Source: Rhodospirillales bacterium (GTDB lineage: Bacteria > Pseudomonadota > Alphaproteobacteria > Rhodospirillales > UBA2165). From it: a stretch of DNA of 53,833 nt. The notes beneath the pieces were generated by a model. That model did not search any database. It was not told where the DNA came from and saw nothing but the letters and a program-made list of their open reading frames with translations. The position numbers and the translations under genes are program-made. Below are positions 1 through 8,245 of this stretch, piece after piece. The stretch is from positions 1-53,833 of the forward strand of contig JAPPFK010000101.1 of assembly GCA_028823885.1 (NCBI GenBank). The letters are read 5' to 3'. The stretch's first letter is position 1, and the number at the start of each line of letters is the position of its first letter.

Positions 1-332
1 GGGTTTTGGTTGCCGGCATATCCGGTGGCGATGATCAGAAAAAAGACCCCGACGAAAATCAGCCTGATGACGAAGACTGGGACGGGGTGGGCCAGAATAC
101 GAAACGGCTGGGCGTTCAGCAGGTTGACTTTCGGCGGCTGGTCGTCGGGCCGATGACGCATGAACAGGACGGCGACGACGAACGACAAGGCGACCGCCGC
201 ACCGGCGCCGAACAGGAAGAACGGCAGCGGCACCGGCAAATCGAAGCGTTGACCGAACGCGTGCGCGGCGGCTGGGCCTGCCGACGCGGCGAGCAAAAGC
301 GCCGCGAGGCCGAGGGTGGGTAAGTGGGTCAC
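1..332 (-). CDS. N-terminus of a membrane protein, partial (fenitrothion-hydrolase-annotated family?)
   Basis: An uninterrupted minus-strand frame runs from a GTG at 332 off the left edge of the window, giving about 110 residues. It opens with a signal-peptide-like stretch (THLPTLGLAALLLAASAGPAAAHA), then AFGQRFDLPVPLPFFLFG leading into a hydrophobic span (residues about 37-60). A basic loop follows (RHRPDDQPPKVNLLN), then a second hydrophobic span (VFVIRLIFVGVFFLIIATGY). Proteins beginning with a HAFG-R-DLPVPL motif after the signal peptide are, from memory, often annotated as fenitrothion hydrolase; that name is weakly supported and the biochemical role is unknown. No clear ribosome binding site precedes the GTG, and a TTG six bases upstream is an alternative start. 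The gene is divergent from the TTT operon at 597. Confidence 0.6.
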   Translation of the reverse strand, partial: MTHLPTLGLAALLLAASAGPAAAHAFGQRFDLPVPLPFFLFGAGAAVALSFVVAVLFMRHRPDDQPPKVNLLNAQPFRILAHPVPVFVIRLIFVGVFFLIIATGYAGNQN

Positions 333-483
333 GCTCAAGATGGTATGCCGTAATTCAGATAATTCTATCGGGAATGTTGAGGATCGTACCGGGTTGGTAT
401 TATTCGTTAAGCTCGCTTTTGGCCGAGAGGGTTCCCCGGTTCGGGACCTTGACTCGACCAGGAGGGACAAGTACACCACCGCG

Positions 484-497
484 GTCTTATATAAGAC
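484..497. promoter_or_regulatory. Perfect 14-bp palindromic operator, copy 1
   Basis: GTCTTATATAAGAC, a perfect inverted repeat, lies 99 bp before the tctB start at 597. It also sits in the divergent gap with the minus-strand gene starting at 332. The same word occurs at 2745 and 3913, with variants at 13057 and 25919. Its GT...TATA...AC pattern resembles sites bound by HutC-type GntR repressors, and such a regulator is encoded at 6910-7686. The assignment of regulator to site is inferred. Confidence 0.75.
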
Positions 498-596
498 TAA
501 AAAAATGTGGTTATCGGGGCCGCCGGATTTTACGGTGCCAAGGCGGCAAACGGACCGAAGATCCGGGCTGCAAATTGACAGGAAGGGAAGCCTCAG

Positions 597-1163
597 TTGG
601 ACGACACCGAATCCAAGACGTCCGAGAAGCATCTCAACTACAATTCGGTCGCCGCGCTGATTTTCGTTGCGCTGTCGATCGCCCTTTGGGTCCTCATTCC
701 CGATCACGTCGACAAGCCGCTCATTCGCGTCGTCGGCGACGTCTCCCTGCCGGCGGAACTCTTCCCCCAGGTCATCGCCGTCGGCATATTCGTGCTCGGT
801 ATTTGGTTTTTCTGGAAAAGCCGGTCGCTACGTCAACGGAATGAACTTCGTGATCTCGACCGGGAAGCAATCACGAATGTAGCGGTGACCGCCGCCTGCA
901 TGGCCGGCTATGTCTGGCTCATGGTCAATATCGGCTTCGTGGCAGGCAGCATGATCATGATCTTCGTGGTCTCGACCTATTTCGGAAACCGCAACTATTG
1001 GGCGGGCGCGCTGGTCTCCATCATCGTGCCCTTCGCGCTGTTTATGCTGTTCACGAAGGTGCTGGTAACGTCGTTGCCGCCGTTTCCGATAGACGAGGCC
1101 GTTCCCAGCAACTGGGCAATTTATGAGCCGTTGAAGTGGCTCAGCAACAAATCGGTTTTTTAG
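597..1163 (+). CDS. tctB: TTT transporter small membrane subunit (TctB family)
   Basis: Small integral-membrane subunit of a tripartite tricarboxylate transporter, which works with TctA (1178) and the periplasmic binding protein TctC (2841). The 188-residue product has a polar N-terminus and then four or five hydrophobic spans: about residues 15-33, 47-66, 84-119 and 132-150. This is the size and layout of TctB/DUF1468. The start is a TTG preceded by a strong GGAAGGGA ribosome site at about 581-588, and no ATG fits. tctA begins 14 bp after the stop. The gene order here is B-A-C; in many TTT operons tctC comes first. The operator at 484 lies upstream. Substrate unknown. Confidence 0.85.
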   Translation: MDDTESKTSEKHLNYNSVAALIFVALSIALWVLIPDHVDKPLIRVVGDVSLPAELFPQVIAVGIFVLGIWFFWKSRSLRQRNELRDLDREAITNVAVTAACMAGYVWLMVNIGFVAGSMIMIFVVSTYFGNRNYWAGALVSIIVPFALFMLFTKVLVTSLPPFPIDEAVPSNWAIYEPLKWLSNKSVF

Positions 1164-1177
1164 GGCGGCGCTTATCG

Positions 1178-2701
1178 ATGTTTGAAGCATTTCTAGGCGG
1201 ATTTGGAATCCTGTTTAACCCGGAAACGGTGTTGATGACGTTCCTTCTGATTGCCGCCGGATTGTTCCTTGGCATGTTCGTCGGCGCCCTGCCCGGCTTC
1301 ACCACACTGATGGCCATGGCGATCTTGCTGCCTATCTCGTTCTTTCTTCACCCCCTACTGGGTATTCCGTTTTTGATCGGCGTCTATAAGGGCGTAATTT
1401 ACGGGGGCAGTATTCCGGCAATATTGGTGTCGATGCCGGGCACCGGCGCGGCCGTGGCGACCACGTTCGACGGCCCGCCCCTGACCAAAAAGGGGAAAGG
1501 GCGGAAGGCCCTGGAGACAGCGTTGTTTTCATCGGTGATCGGGGACACCGCGAGTGACATCTTCACCATTGCCTTGATCGGTCCCATCGCCGCTGTCGCG
1601 CTTCTCATGGGACCGCCGGAGTTGGCCGCCGTCCTGTTTTTGGCGCTGATTGTCATTTCGGCTACGTCCAGCGGCGTCTTCGTCAAAGGCCTGCTGATGC
1701 TCGCCATTGGTTTGTTCTTCGCCATGGTCGGTCAGGATCCCATCGGCGCGCTGTCGCGGTTCTCGTTCGGGATAACGTCGGTGGAATCCGGTATCCCGCT
1801 GCTGCCCATGCTCATCGGCGTGTTTGCGCTTCCCGAGATTTTTGCCGGCATCGAGAAAAAAGCATCCCAGATCGTCAGTTCCGAGGGATTGAAGGTTTCC
1901 GGGGAACGCCTCACCTTTGCCGAATTCAAGAGCTGTCTTCGTACGATCGGCCGGTCCACCGTGATCGGCACGACCATTGGGATGGTGCCCGGCGTTGGCC
2001 AGGTCGTCGCGGCGTTCATGGGATATGCCGCGGCCAAAAGCGCGTCCGATCACCCCGAGAGATTTGGCCAGGGCGAGCTCGAGGGAGTGGCGGCCGCGGA
2101 GGCCGCGAACAACGCCGTAAATGGACCGACGCTGGTGCCGCTCCTTACCCTCGGGATTCCAGGCGACAACCTCACGGTCATTCTTGTCGGCGCGTTCATT
2201 GCGCATGGCATGCGGCCCGGCCCCCAACTCATGGAGGATCAGGGCTCGCTCGTTTTTGCCATTCTGCTCTCCATTATTCTTGCAAACATTCTATTCCTGT
2301 TCATCGGCTACCTGTGCATTCCCTTCTTCGCCAAGGTAGTGACGATCAGGAAGTCATTTTTGTTGCCGCTGACACTGGTGTTTGCGTTTGCCGGCTCGTG
2401 GGTGTTCCGGGGACAGCCCTTCGATCTGGCCGTCCTGGTGTTCTTCGGCGTCTTTGGATACGTGGCCAAAAAACTGCATTTCGACGTGACGCCCATGGCC
2501 ATGGGCTTCATCTTGGGGCCGACACTCGAGTATTCCTTTGGTCAGACAGTGACCTTGGCGCAGGGGGACCTGCTGACCTTCATTACGTTGGAGCGCCCAG
2601 CGGCCGCAGCCATCCTGGCGTTGACGCCGCTGCTGACATATTTGATGTGGCGGCGCAACAACCGGCTCAGACAGAGGTTTGGTGAAGGCGCCGCGCACTG
2701 A
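1178..2701 (+). CDS. tctA: TTT transporter large permease (TctA family)
   Basis: Large membrane subunit of a TTT uptake system. The 507-residue product has the TctA architecture of about 11-12 transmembrane segments. The N-terminal repeat shows FVGALPGFTTLMAMAILLP, and a second glycine/proline-rich motif follows near residue 270 (GMVPGVGQVVAAFMGY), with GGSIPAILVSMPGTGAAVAT between them. The ATG at 1178 is chosen because it starts MFEAFLGGFG, as TctA proteins do, and follows AGGGCGGCG; an upstream in-frame extension would overlap tctB without a ribosome site. It is translated after tctB and followed, 139 bp on, by tctC behind its own operator copy. Confidence 0.92.
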   Translation: MFEAFLGGFGILFNPETVLMTFLLIAAGLFLGMFVGALPGFTTLMAMAILLPISFFLHPLLGIPFLIGVYKGVIYGGSIPAILVSMPGTGAAVATTFDGPPLTKKGKGRKALETALFSSVIGDTASDIFTIALIGPIAAVALLMGPPELAAVLFLALIVISATSSGVFVKGLLMLAIGLFFAMVGQDPIGALSRFSFGITSVESGIPLLPMLIGVFALPEIFAGIEKKASQIVSSEGLKVSGERLTFAEFKSCLRTIGRSTVIGTTIGMVPGVGQVVAAFMGYAAAKSASDHPERFGQGELEGVAAAEAANNAVNGPTLVPLLTLGIPGDNLTVILVGAFIAHGMRPGPQLMEDQGSLVFAILLSIILANILFLFIGYLCIPFFAKVVTIRKSFLLPLTLVFAFAGSWVFRGQPFDLAVLVFFGVFGYVAKKLHFDVTPMAMGFILGPTLEYSFGQTVTLAQGDLLTFITLERPAAAAILALTPLLTYLMWRRNNRLRQRFGEGAAH

Positions 2702-2744
2702 CGAAGGATGTCGGGGTGCACTTGACCCTGAGGCGTGCTATATA

Positions 2745-2758
2745 GTCTTATATAAGAC
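2745..2758. promoter_or_regulatory. Perfect 14-bp palindromic operator, copy 2
   Basis: GTCTTATATAAGAC, identical to copies at 484 and 3913, lies 82 bp before the tctC start. A TTGACC hexamer at 2722-2727 ends 17 bp before the palindrome, and TATAGT at 2741-2746 overlaps its left edge, so a promoter may be covered by bound repressor. This internal site means tctC can be transcribed separately from tctBA. Confidence 0.75.
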
Positions 2759-2840
2759 CTTGAAGGCACAAATTGATTTACCGACCCCTGTTTTACAGGC
2801 GACACTATTGAAGAGAGACGACCAACAGAGAGGAAAGACA

Positions 2841-3806
2841 ATGCGGATAGCAAATTTGTCCAAACTATTTCTGGGAGCCCTTCTCGTATTCGGTCTGCTC
2901 GGCGTCAATGACGTCCGGGCCGAATTTCCCGAGAAGCCCATTACCATGATCATGCCCCTTGGTGCGGGCGGATCTCACGACCGGAACGCGCGGGTGTTCA
3001 CCTCCGTCATTCCGCAATATCTCGGCAATGCGATGATCGTGAAGCTGATGCCGGGCGCGTCGGGCCAGACCGGTACGGCTGCTGCCGCCAAGGCAAAGCC
3101 GGACGGGTACACCCTGCTGTTTTCGCACAACTACTTCGATCAGCTGCAGAAGCATGTGAAGAAGCTTCCCTATGACACCGACAAGGATTTTGTCACCGTC
3201 GCGAAGCTGAATTCCGGTTTCTTCTCGATCATCGTGCGCGCCGACAGCCCGTTCAAGTCGTTCCAGGATCTCGTGGCGGCGGCCAAAGCTAAGCCGGGTA
3301 CGGTCAAGTTCGCCCATTCGGGCAACTGGGGCGCCACCCACGCGCCGGCCCTGCAGCTATTCACCGAGGCAGGCATCGCCGACAAGATCGTCATGGTGCC
3401 GTACAAAGGCGGCGGACCCTCCATGGCTGGTTTTCTGCGTGGCGAAGCCGACTTCACCATGCAGTTCAAGTCGACCATTCTTGGCCAGGGCGACAAGGTT
3501 CGTGTCCTGATCAGCGCCGGGCAGAAGAGCGATTTCAAAGGGGTGCCGACCTTTAAGGATCTTGGCTACACCGCCGATATCGGTCAGATGCACCGCATCC
3601 TGATGGCGCCGCGCGGCATTCCCGCCGACCGCCTGAAGAAACTCCGCGATGCCATGGCTGCCATCCAGAAAGACAAGACGTACCTGCGTCTGGTCAAGGC
3701 CATCGGCGAGGTTGCGAACTTTGAGAGCGGCGAAGACTACGAGAAGCGCCGTCCCATGCAGAGCAAGGCCTACAAGAACATGATCAAGGGCTTGGCCTCC
3801 AACTAA
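2841..3806 (+). CDS. tctC: TTT transporter periplasmic binding protein (TctC/Bug family)
   Basis: Extracytoplasmic solute receptor of the first TTT system. The 321-residue product has a signal peptide (MRIANLSKLFLGALLVFGLLG...VRA, cleavage near residue 26). The Bug-family fold follows: FPEKPITMIMPLGAGGSHDR at the start of the mature domain, PGASGQTG around residue 75, and the PYKGGGPSMAGFLRGEAD region near residue 190 that lines the pocket. The ATG at 2841 has AGAGAGGAAAG just upstream; longer readings lack a signal peptide. An intrinsic terminator follows at 3823. Bug receptors commonly bind carboxylates, but the ligand here cannot be read from sequence. Confidence 0.92.
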   Translation: MRIANLSKLFLGALLVFGLLGVNDVRAEFPEKPITMIMPLGAGGSHDRNARVFTSVIPQYLGNAMIVKLMPGASGQTGTAAAAKAKPDGYTLLFSHNYFDQLQKHVKKLPYDTDKDFVTVAKLNSGFFSIIVRADSPFKSFQDLVAAAKAKPGTVKFAHSGNWGATHAPALQLFTEAGIADKIVMVPYKGGGPSMAGFLRGEADFTMQFKSTILGQGDKVRVLISAGQKSDFKGVPTFKDLGYTADIGQMHRILMAPRGIPADRLKKLRDAMAAIQKDKTYLRLVKAIGEVANFESGEDYEKRRPMQSKAYKNMIKGLASN

Positions 3807-3822
3807 GCCGGATTGGTTCCGG

Positions 3823-3853
3823 AAATGGCATCCCCTCCGGGGGATGCCATTTT
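3823..3853 (+). terminator. Intrinsic terminator after tctC
   Basis: A perfect 13-bp stem (AAATGGCATCCCC at 3823-3835 with GGGGATGCCATTT at 3840-3852), loop TCCG, followed by a short T run. It lies 16 bp after the tctC stop and separates the transporter from the dehydrogenase gene behind operator copy 3. Confidence 0.85.
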
Positions 3854-3912
3854 CATATCTGCGTACAATGACCGGATAGGGGCGAGGGCCGCTTTCCTCT
3901 CGGCCAATTCCG

Positions 3913-3926
3913 GTCTTATATAAGAC
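3913..3926. promoter_or_regulatory. Perfect 14-bp palindromic operator, copy 3
   Basis: GTCTTATATAAGAC, 47 bp before the Gfo/Idh start at 3974 and downstream of the tctC terminator. Its presence here indicates a separate promoter for the dehydrogenase gene under the same control as the transporter. Confidence 0.75.
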
Positions 3927-3973
3927 TTCAAGGACAATCTCCGGCTTCGGCCGAGGGTTCAGGGGCTATGGGC

Positions 3974-5035
3974 ATGTACAATCCGATTAACGTGGCGATT
4001 ATCGGCACCGGCTGGTGTGGCGGCATACGGGCGGTAAGCTGTGCGGATAATCCGCTGGTCGGCGAGCTTCACATTGCGGAGACCAACCCGGAGCGTCTTG
4101 AGGAAGTTCGGTCCATGACCGGCGCCGTCACGGCGACGGCGGACTACGAGGAACTCCTGAAGAACGACGGGATTACGGCTGTCATCATCTCGGCCACGCC
4201 CGAGACCACCCACTACCCCATGGCCAAAGCGAGCATGGAGGCCGGCAAGCACGTCTTCCTGGAAAAGCCCATTGCGTTGACCCTCGCCGAAGCGGACGAA
4301 CTGGTGGACCTCGCCAAGGCCAAGGACCTCAAATTCACCATCGGCTACTCCCAGCGTTTCAATCCGAAATTCGCCTATGTCGCCAAATCCATCGCCGACG
4401 GCACTATCGGCAAGCCGGTGAGCGCGCTGGTCAGCCGCCATATTACCCGGGGACTGGGGGATAAGATCTTGGGCCGAATCAGCCTGTCGCCGGCCGCAAT
4501 GGAGGCGACTCACGACATCGATTTCGCCCTTTGGGCCATGGGCGGCGCCAAGCCGGTCCGGGTGTATTCCCAGTCGGCCTACGGCATCATGAAGGAAAAA
4601 TCCGGGCTCGAAGATACCCAGTACATTATCGTTACGCTCGACAATGGCATCGTCATCAATATCGGCGCCGGCTGGACCATGCCGCCCAACTATCCGAATT
4701 ACTCCGGCACCTGGATCGAGTTCATCGGCACCGACGGCATGCTGACCGTCGACGATACCCACCGCGACGTATTGTGGAACACGGTGGAGAAGGGCATCCA
4801 GCTTCCCATGTCGACCATGCCGGGTGAGTTCGTCGATCACGTCTACGCCGGACCGATGGCCGCCGAGACCGTTCACTTCATCGACGCAGTGGCCCGTGAC
4901 CGGGCCGTCATGGTGACGCCGGAGGAGGCGCGGACGGTGATGGAGGTTTATATCGCCGCCGACATGTCGGTGGAGCGCAACGAGCCCATCAATCTGCCCC
5001 TCAACAGCCGCGATTTGCCGGCCGCCGCCGAGTAG
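3974..5035 (+). CDS. Gfo/Idh/MocA-family NAD(P)-dependent oxidoreductase
   Basis: Predicted cytoplasmic pyridine-nucleotide dehydrogenase of the glucose-fructose oxidoreductase family, acting on a sugar-like or cyclic polyol/acid substrate. The product is about 353 residues. It has an N-terminal Rossmann fold (VAIIGTGWCGGIRAV, residues 6-20), the family motif EKPIALT near residue 97, GYSQRFNPKF near 118 and a C-terminal substrate domain ending in the mixed alpha/beta dimer sheet. The ATG at 3974 sits 8 bp after AGGGG; an ATG at 3968 is also in frame but only 2 bp from that ribosome site. It is convergent with the next gene, 3 bp apart. A related but distinct paralogue is at 11742. Confidence 0.85.
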   Translation: MYNPINVAIIGTGWCGGIRAVSCADNPLVGELHIAETNPERLEEVRSMTGAVTATADYEELLKNDGITAVIISATPETTHYPMAKASMEAGKHVFLEKPIALTLAEADELVDLAKAKDLKFTIGYSQRFNPKFAYVAKSIADGTIGKPVSALVSRHITRGLGDKILGRISLSPAAMEATHDIDFALWAMGGAKPVRVYSQSAYGIMKEKSGLEDTQYIIVTLDNGIVINIGAGWTMPPNYPNYSGTWIEFIGTDGMLTVDDTHRDVLWNTVEKGIQLPMSTMPGEFVDHVYAGPMAAETVHFIDAVARDRAVMVTPEEARTVMEVYIAADMSVERNEPINLPLNSRDLPAAAE

Positions 5036-5038
5036 GCC

Positions 5039-5983
5039 TCACATTCCCTTCTTGCCCTTCTTGGGGGCTCGGCGCCGGGGCTTCGCCTTCTTGATTTTGT
5101 CGAAGTCCCGGTAGACCAGCGTGAAATCCTCTTCGGACATGCCGAGGGACATGGCCCGCGCCAAAAAGGCGTGGGTGTCGGCGCCCAGCCTGGCATCGAC
5201 CCCCAGAGCCTTGGCGAGATCGACGGCCATGCCCGTATCCTTATAGAGATTGTAGACCCGCGACCGCCCATCCCATTTCTCGTTGAGGATGTGGTCGGGA
5301 AACCGCGCCTGGCTGGCATTGGAACGGGCGTTTGAAACGTTGAAGACGTCGATCAGGTCGGCGAGCTCGATCCCCGCCTTCTCCGCCATTCGTCCGCCTT
5401 CGCAGGTGGCCAGGAAGACGGCGTGGCAGACCATGTTGTGGATCAGCTTGGTGGTGTGTCCGGCGCCCGACGGGCCGAGGTGGAACAGCTTGTCGGCAAT
5501 CACCTCGAGATGACGCCTGGTCCGCCCGAAGGCCCTTTTGTCGCCGCCGATCATCAATGTCAGGGTGCCCTTGTCGGCGCCGCCGGCGCCGCCGCTCATG
5601 CCCGCGTCCAGATAGGCGATCTCCCTGCGCGCCGCCTTTCGCGCGAGCTTCCTGGTTTCCGCCGGGTCGGATGTCGTGAAATCGTAAATCACCAGGCCCT
5701 TCCTTGCCGTGGCGAATATTCCGTTGCGGCCGAGGCAGTGTTCCTCGATCTCGGGCGTCGACGGCACGACGAAGATGATGGTCCGGCACCGGGCCGCCAT
5801 CTCCCTTGGTTCGGCAATGGTCGCGTTCTTCAGTTTGGAGAAATCTGCCTGCGCCGGCGGGGCGGAATCCCAGACGCAGGTCGGATAACCCGCCTTGGCG
5901 AAGTTGCGGGCGATGCCGCCGCCCATATTGCCGAGACCGACGATCCCGATGGCGGGCAAACCCTGTTTGCGTTTGGCGGCCAT
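5039..5983 (-). CDS. 3-hydroxyisobutyrate dehydrogenase-like NAD-binding reductase with Lys-rich tail
   Basis: Member of the beta-hydroxyacid dehydrogenase (6PGDH NAD-binding) superfamily, predicted to oxidise a short 3-hydroxy acid with NAD(P)+. The 314-residue product has the dinucleotide motif GIVGLGNMGGGIARNFAKAG (residues about 12-31), the substrate-loop motif DAGMSGGAGGADKGTLT near 126 and the catalytic-lysine helix GHTTKLIHNM near 175. The ATG at 5983 shares one base with the stop of the preceding gene, showing translational coupling. The last 19 residues (KIKKAKPRRRAPKKGKKGM) are a very basic tail that is not part of the usual fold. Confidence 0.85.
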   Translation of the reverse strand: MAAKRKQGLPAIGIVGLGNMGGGIARNFAKAGYPTCVWDSAPPAQADFSKLKNATIAEPREMAARCRTIIFVVPSTPEIEEHCLGRNGIFATARKGLVIYDFTTSDPAETRKLARKAARREIAYLDAGMSGGAGGADKGTLTLMIGGDKRAFGRTRRHLEVIADKLFHLGPSGAGHTTKLIHNMVCHAVFLATCEGGRMAEKAGIELADLIDVFNVSNARSNASQARFPDHILNEKWDGRSRVYNLYKDTGMAVDLAKALGVDARLGADTHAFLARAMSLGMSEEDFTLVYRDFDKIKKAKPRRRAPKKGKKGM

Positions 5984-6870
5984 CAGTCCTTTTCCCGTAC
6001 GCAATCGGCGGCGCGTTCCATCGAAGCGCACACGGCCGCCGCATCGTGACCGCCGTACCCTTGCGCGACCGCGGACATATAGGTCTGCAGCGCGGCGTGA
6101 TAGATCGGCGTCGGCACCTTCATTGCCGCCGCGTGGCCCTGGATGAACGCCCGATCCTTCATCGGGATGGAGAAGTTGCTGCCCTCGTAGTCGTAGTCGT
6201 TGGCGACCATCAAAGCGCCGCGAACCTCGAACATGGATGAGGACGAGCCCGAGCCGCTGATGACCTCGTGAAACAGCGCCGGGTCCAGGCCCGACTTCAT
6301 CGCCAGCACCATGACCTCGGCGGCGGCGGCGTTATGGATGAGATTCAGAATATTGCCGCAGAGCTTGGTCTTCATTCCGTTGCCGAAGGGGCCGACATAA
6401 AACGTGCGATCGGCGAATCCCCGGAGGATCGGCTCGATTTCCGCGTAGGTGTCTTCGTCGCCGCTGCCGAAGGCGGTCAGTTTTTTTTGCTCGGCCAGCA
6501 TGCGGTTGCCGCTGACCGGGCAGTCCATGGCGGTGTAACCCGCGCCCTCGACCGTGTCCCGGAAGGCCTCCTTCTCGGCGACGGGAAACGTGCTCGCTTC
6601 GATCACCACCTTGCCGCTGCCGTCCTGGCCGGCGAGTTGGTCAGCAACATCGTGGAGCGCCTCGAGGCTCGGCAGGCAGGTGACGATGTTGCCGGTCAGC
6701 GACGCGGCCTCGGCTACCGAATTCGCCGCCGTCATGCCTTTCCCGGCGAGTGACGACATCGCCTCCGGCCGGACATCATATCCGGCGACGCCAAATCCGC
6801 TGTCCATAAGGTTCGGCACCATGGCCGAGCCCAATACGCCCAGGCCGATGAACCCCACATCCGTGCTCAT
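5983..6870 (-). CDS. 3-hydroxyisobutyrate dehydrogenase-like NAD(P)-dependent oxidoreductase
   Basis: Second member of the beta-hydroxyacid dehydrogenase superfamily in this operon, 295 residues. It shows DVGFIGLGVLGSAMVPNLMD at the N-terminus (Rossmann fold), DCPVSGNRMLAEQKKLT around 117 (substrate loop, with PVSGN in place of the more usual GVSGG) and MKTKLCGNILNLIHN near 171 with the catalytic lysine. An AGGAGG ribosome site precedes the ATG at 6870. Its stop overlaps the start of the gene at 5039-5983. It lies just downstream of the GntR gene on the same strand, so the three may form one operon. It resembles the protein at 37366-38259. Exact substrate unknown. Confidence 0.85.
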   Translation of the reverse strand: MSTDVGFIGLGVLGSAMVPNLMDSGFGVAGYDVRPEAMSSLAGKGMTAANSVAEAASLTGNIVTCLPSLEALHDVADQLAGQDGSGKVVIEASTFPVAEKEAFRDTVEGAGYTAMDCPVSGNRMLAEQKKLTAFGSGDEDTYAEIEPILRGFADRTFYVGPFGNGMKTKLCGNILNLIHNAAAAEVMVLAMKSGLDPALFHEVISGSGSSSSMFEVRGALMVANDYDYEGSNFSIPMKDRAFIQGHAAAMKVPTPIYHAALQTYMSAVAQGYGGHDAAAVCASMERAADCVREKD

Positions 6871-6909
6871 GACGGAACCTCCTGAGTGAAACCGGAATTC
6901 GCCCGGCGC

Positions 6910-7686
6910 CTAGCCGCGCTCGGAGACATAGTGATGGTTTGATGTAGTGCAGCGGCTGACCCGCCATTCCACCGGCCGTCCGTCGATGGTCATCGACGTG
7001 CGGTCGATCTGCAACAACGGTGCGCCCGCCTTGATGCCGAGCAGCCCGGCCTCTTTTTTGGTGGCGCTGACGGCCGTAATCAGCTCCCGCGCCTTGGCGA
7101 CGGTGACGCCGTAGATGGATTGATAGAATCTGAAGAGATTGTTGGGCGGCTGAAGTTCGATGCCGAAATCCGGGAACAGTTCCTGGGGCAGCGCAATTCC
7201 CTCGACGATGCTCGGCACATTCTGGAACGATCGGACGCGGGTAAACCGCACCACTTTGGCGCCGGGCTCCAGCTCCAGCCGCTCGACCTCGTCCTTGGTC
7301 GGGTCGGCCTGCTTGCAGTCCAGGAGCTCGCTCTCGGGCAAGGAGCTGGAGCCGTCCTTTCCCTGGATCTTGAAGAAGAAGAACAGCGCCCGGCGCTCGG
7401 TATGCTCGGAGACGAAGGTTCCAAGTCCCTGACGCCGGTAAAGCAGGTTTTCCGCGACCAGGTCGTTGAGAGCCTTGCGGACCGTTCCCTGACTGACGTC
7501 CAGTTCCGCCGCCAGCTGCATTTCGCTGGGCAGCGCGTCGCCGGGCTTCCAGACGTTATCGACCAGCCGCCGGCGGATGATATTGTCGACCTGCTGGTAG
7601 AGCGGCAGGGAGCGTTGCCGCTTCTTGACCGCCGGCCTTTTTGCCGATTTCGCGGTGGATCGTTTTTTGGCCGCCGGCCGCGCCAT
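6910..7686 (-). CDS. GntR-family transcriptional regulator, HutC subfamily (UTRA domain)
   Basis: Predicted ligand-responsive repressor, 258 residues. Residues 1-26 are a lysine/alanine-rich extension (MARPAAKKRSTAKSAKR...KKRQR). The winged helix-turn-helix spans about 29-93 (LYQQVDNIIRRRLVDNVWKPG, LPSEMQLAAELDVSQGTVRK, YRRQGLGTFVSEH). The UTRA ligand-binding domain spans about 105-256 (VVRFTRVRSFQNVPSIVEG, FYQSIYGVTVAKARELITAV, HHYVSERG at the end). It is transcribed towards the two HIBADH-like genes and divergently from the cupin gene. It is the only classical regulator seen in the catabolic region, so it is the best candidate to bind the GTCTTATATAAGAC sites; that link is inferred. No good copy of the palindrome lies in its own promoter. 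Confidence 0.9.
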   Translation of the reverse strand: MARPAAKKRSTAKSAKRPAVKKRQRSLPLYQQVDNIIRRRLVDNVWKPGDALPSEMQLAAELDVSQGTVRKALNDLVAENLLYRRQGLGTFVSEHTERRALFFFFKIQGKDGSSSLPESELLDCKQADPTKDEVERLELEPGAKVVRFTRVRSFQNVPSIVEGIALPQELFPDFGIELQPPNNLFRFYQSIYGVTVAKARELITAVSATKKEAGLLGIKAGAPLLQIDRTSMTIDGRPVEWRVSRCTTSNHHYVSERG

Positions 7687-7802
7687 GATGCCGCTGAGCC
7701 TCCCCGGAAACGGAAAAATAGGTTATAGTCCAGTATGCTATGAGCAAACCCGGATCGCAAACTGCGTGGTTCCCGGGTCTACATGTCAGGTGAGGAAGCC
7801 CA

Positions 7803-8210
7803 ATGTCCGAAACGGTCGTATTGAAGATCGACGAAGCTCCCGTGCATGCCCGTGGCGACGGGGTGGAATCCACGCTGCTGGTCGCCAACAGCCGTTGCGG
7901 CGCGCCTTTCACGTCCGGGATCACCAGATTTCCGGCCGGCCAGAAGGTGCCCATGCACTCGCACAATTGCGATGAGCAGGTCACCATTCTCGAAGGCCAG
8001 GCCGATCTCGAGGTGGATGGAAAGTTGACGCCGGTAACGGAACTGGACACAACCTACGTCGAGGCTGGCAAACCCCATCGGTTTCTCAACACCGGCGACG
8101 GTCCCCTGACGATCCTGTGGGTCTATGCTTCGACGGAGGTAACCCGCACGTTTACCGAGACCGGCAAAACGGTCCCGCATCTGTCCGAACAAGATCTGGT
8201 CACCCCGTAG
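7803..8210 (+). CDS. Cupin-domain protein
   Basis: Single-domain cupin of 135 residues. The first cupin motif is visible as PAGQKVPMHSHNCDEQVTIL followed by EGQADLEVDG (metal-ligand histidines of the HxH pair and the acidic residue, about 47-66). The second motif contains EAGKPHRFLNTGD near 88-100 with a conserved histidine. This fold could act as a metal-dependent dioxygenase, isomerase or ligand-binding protein; nothing in the sequence decides. An AGGTGAGGA ribosome site precedes the ATG at 7803. It is divergent from the GntR gene and is followed by the Ldh_2 dehydrogenase 35 bp later, so the two are likely cotranscribed. Confidence 0.85.
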   Translation: MSETVVLKIDEAPVHARGDGVESTLLVANSRCGAPFTSGITRFPAGQKVPMHSHNCDEQVTILEGQADLEVDGKLTPVTELDTTYVEAGKPHRFLNTGDGPLTILWVYASTEVTRTFTETGKTVPHLSEQDLVTP

Positions 8211-8245
8211 CGGACGAGACGGCGAGACGGCTTCAGGGGACCGCC

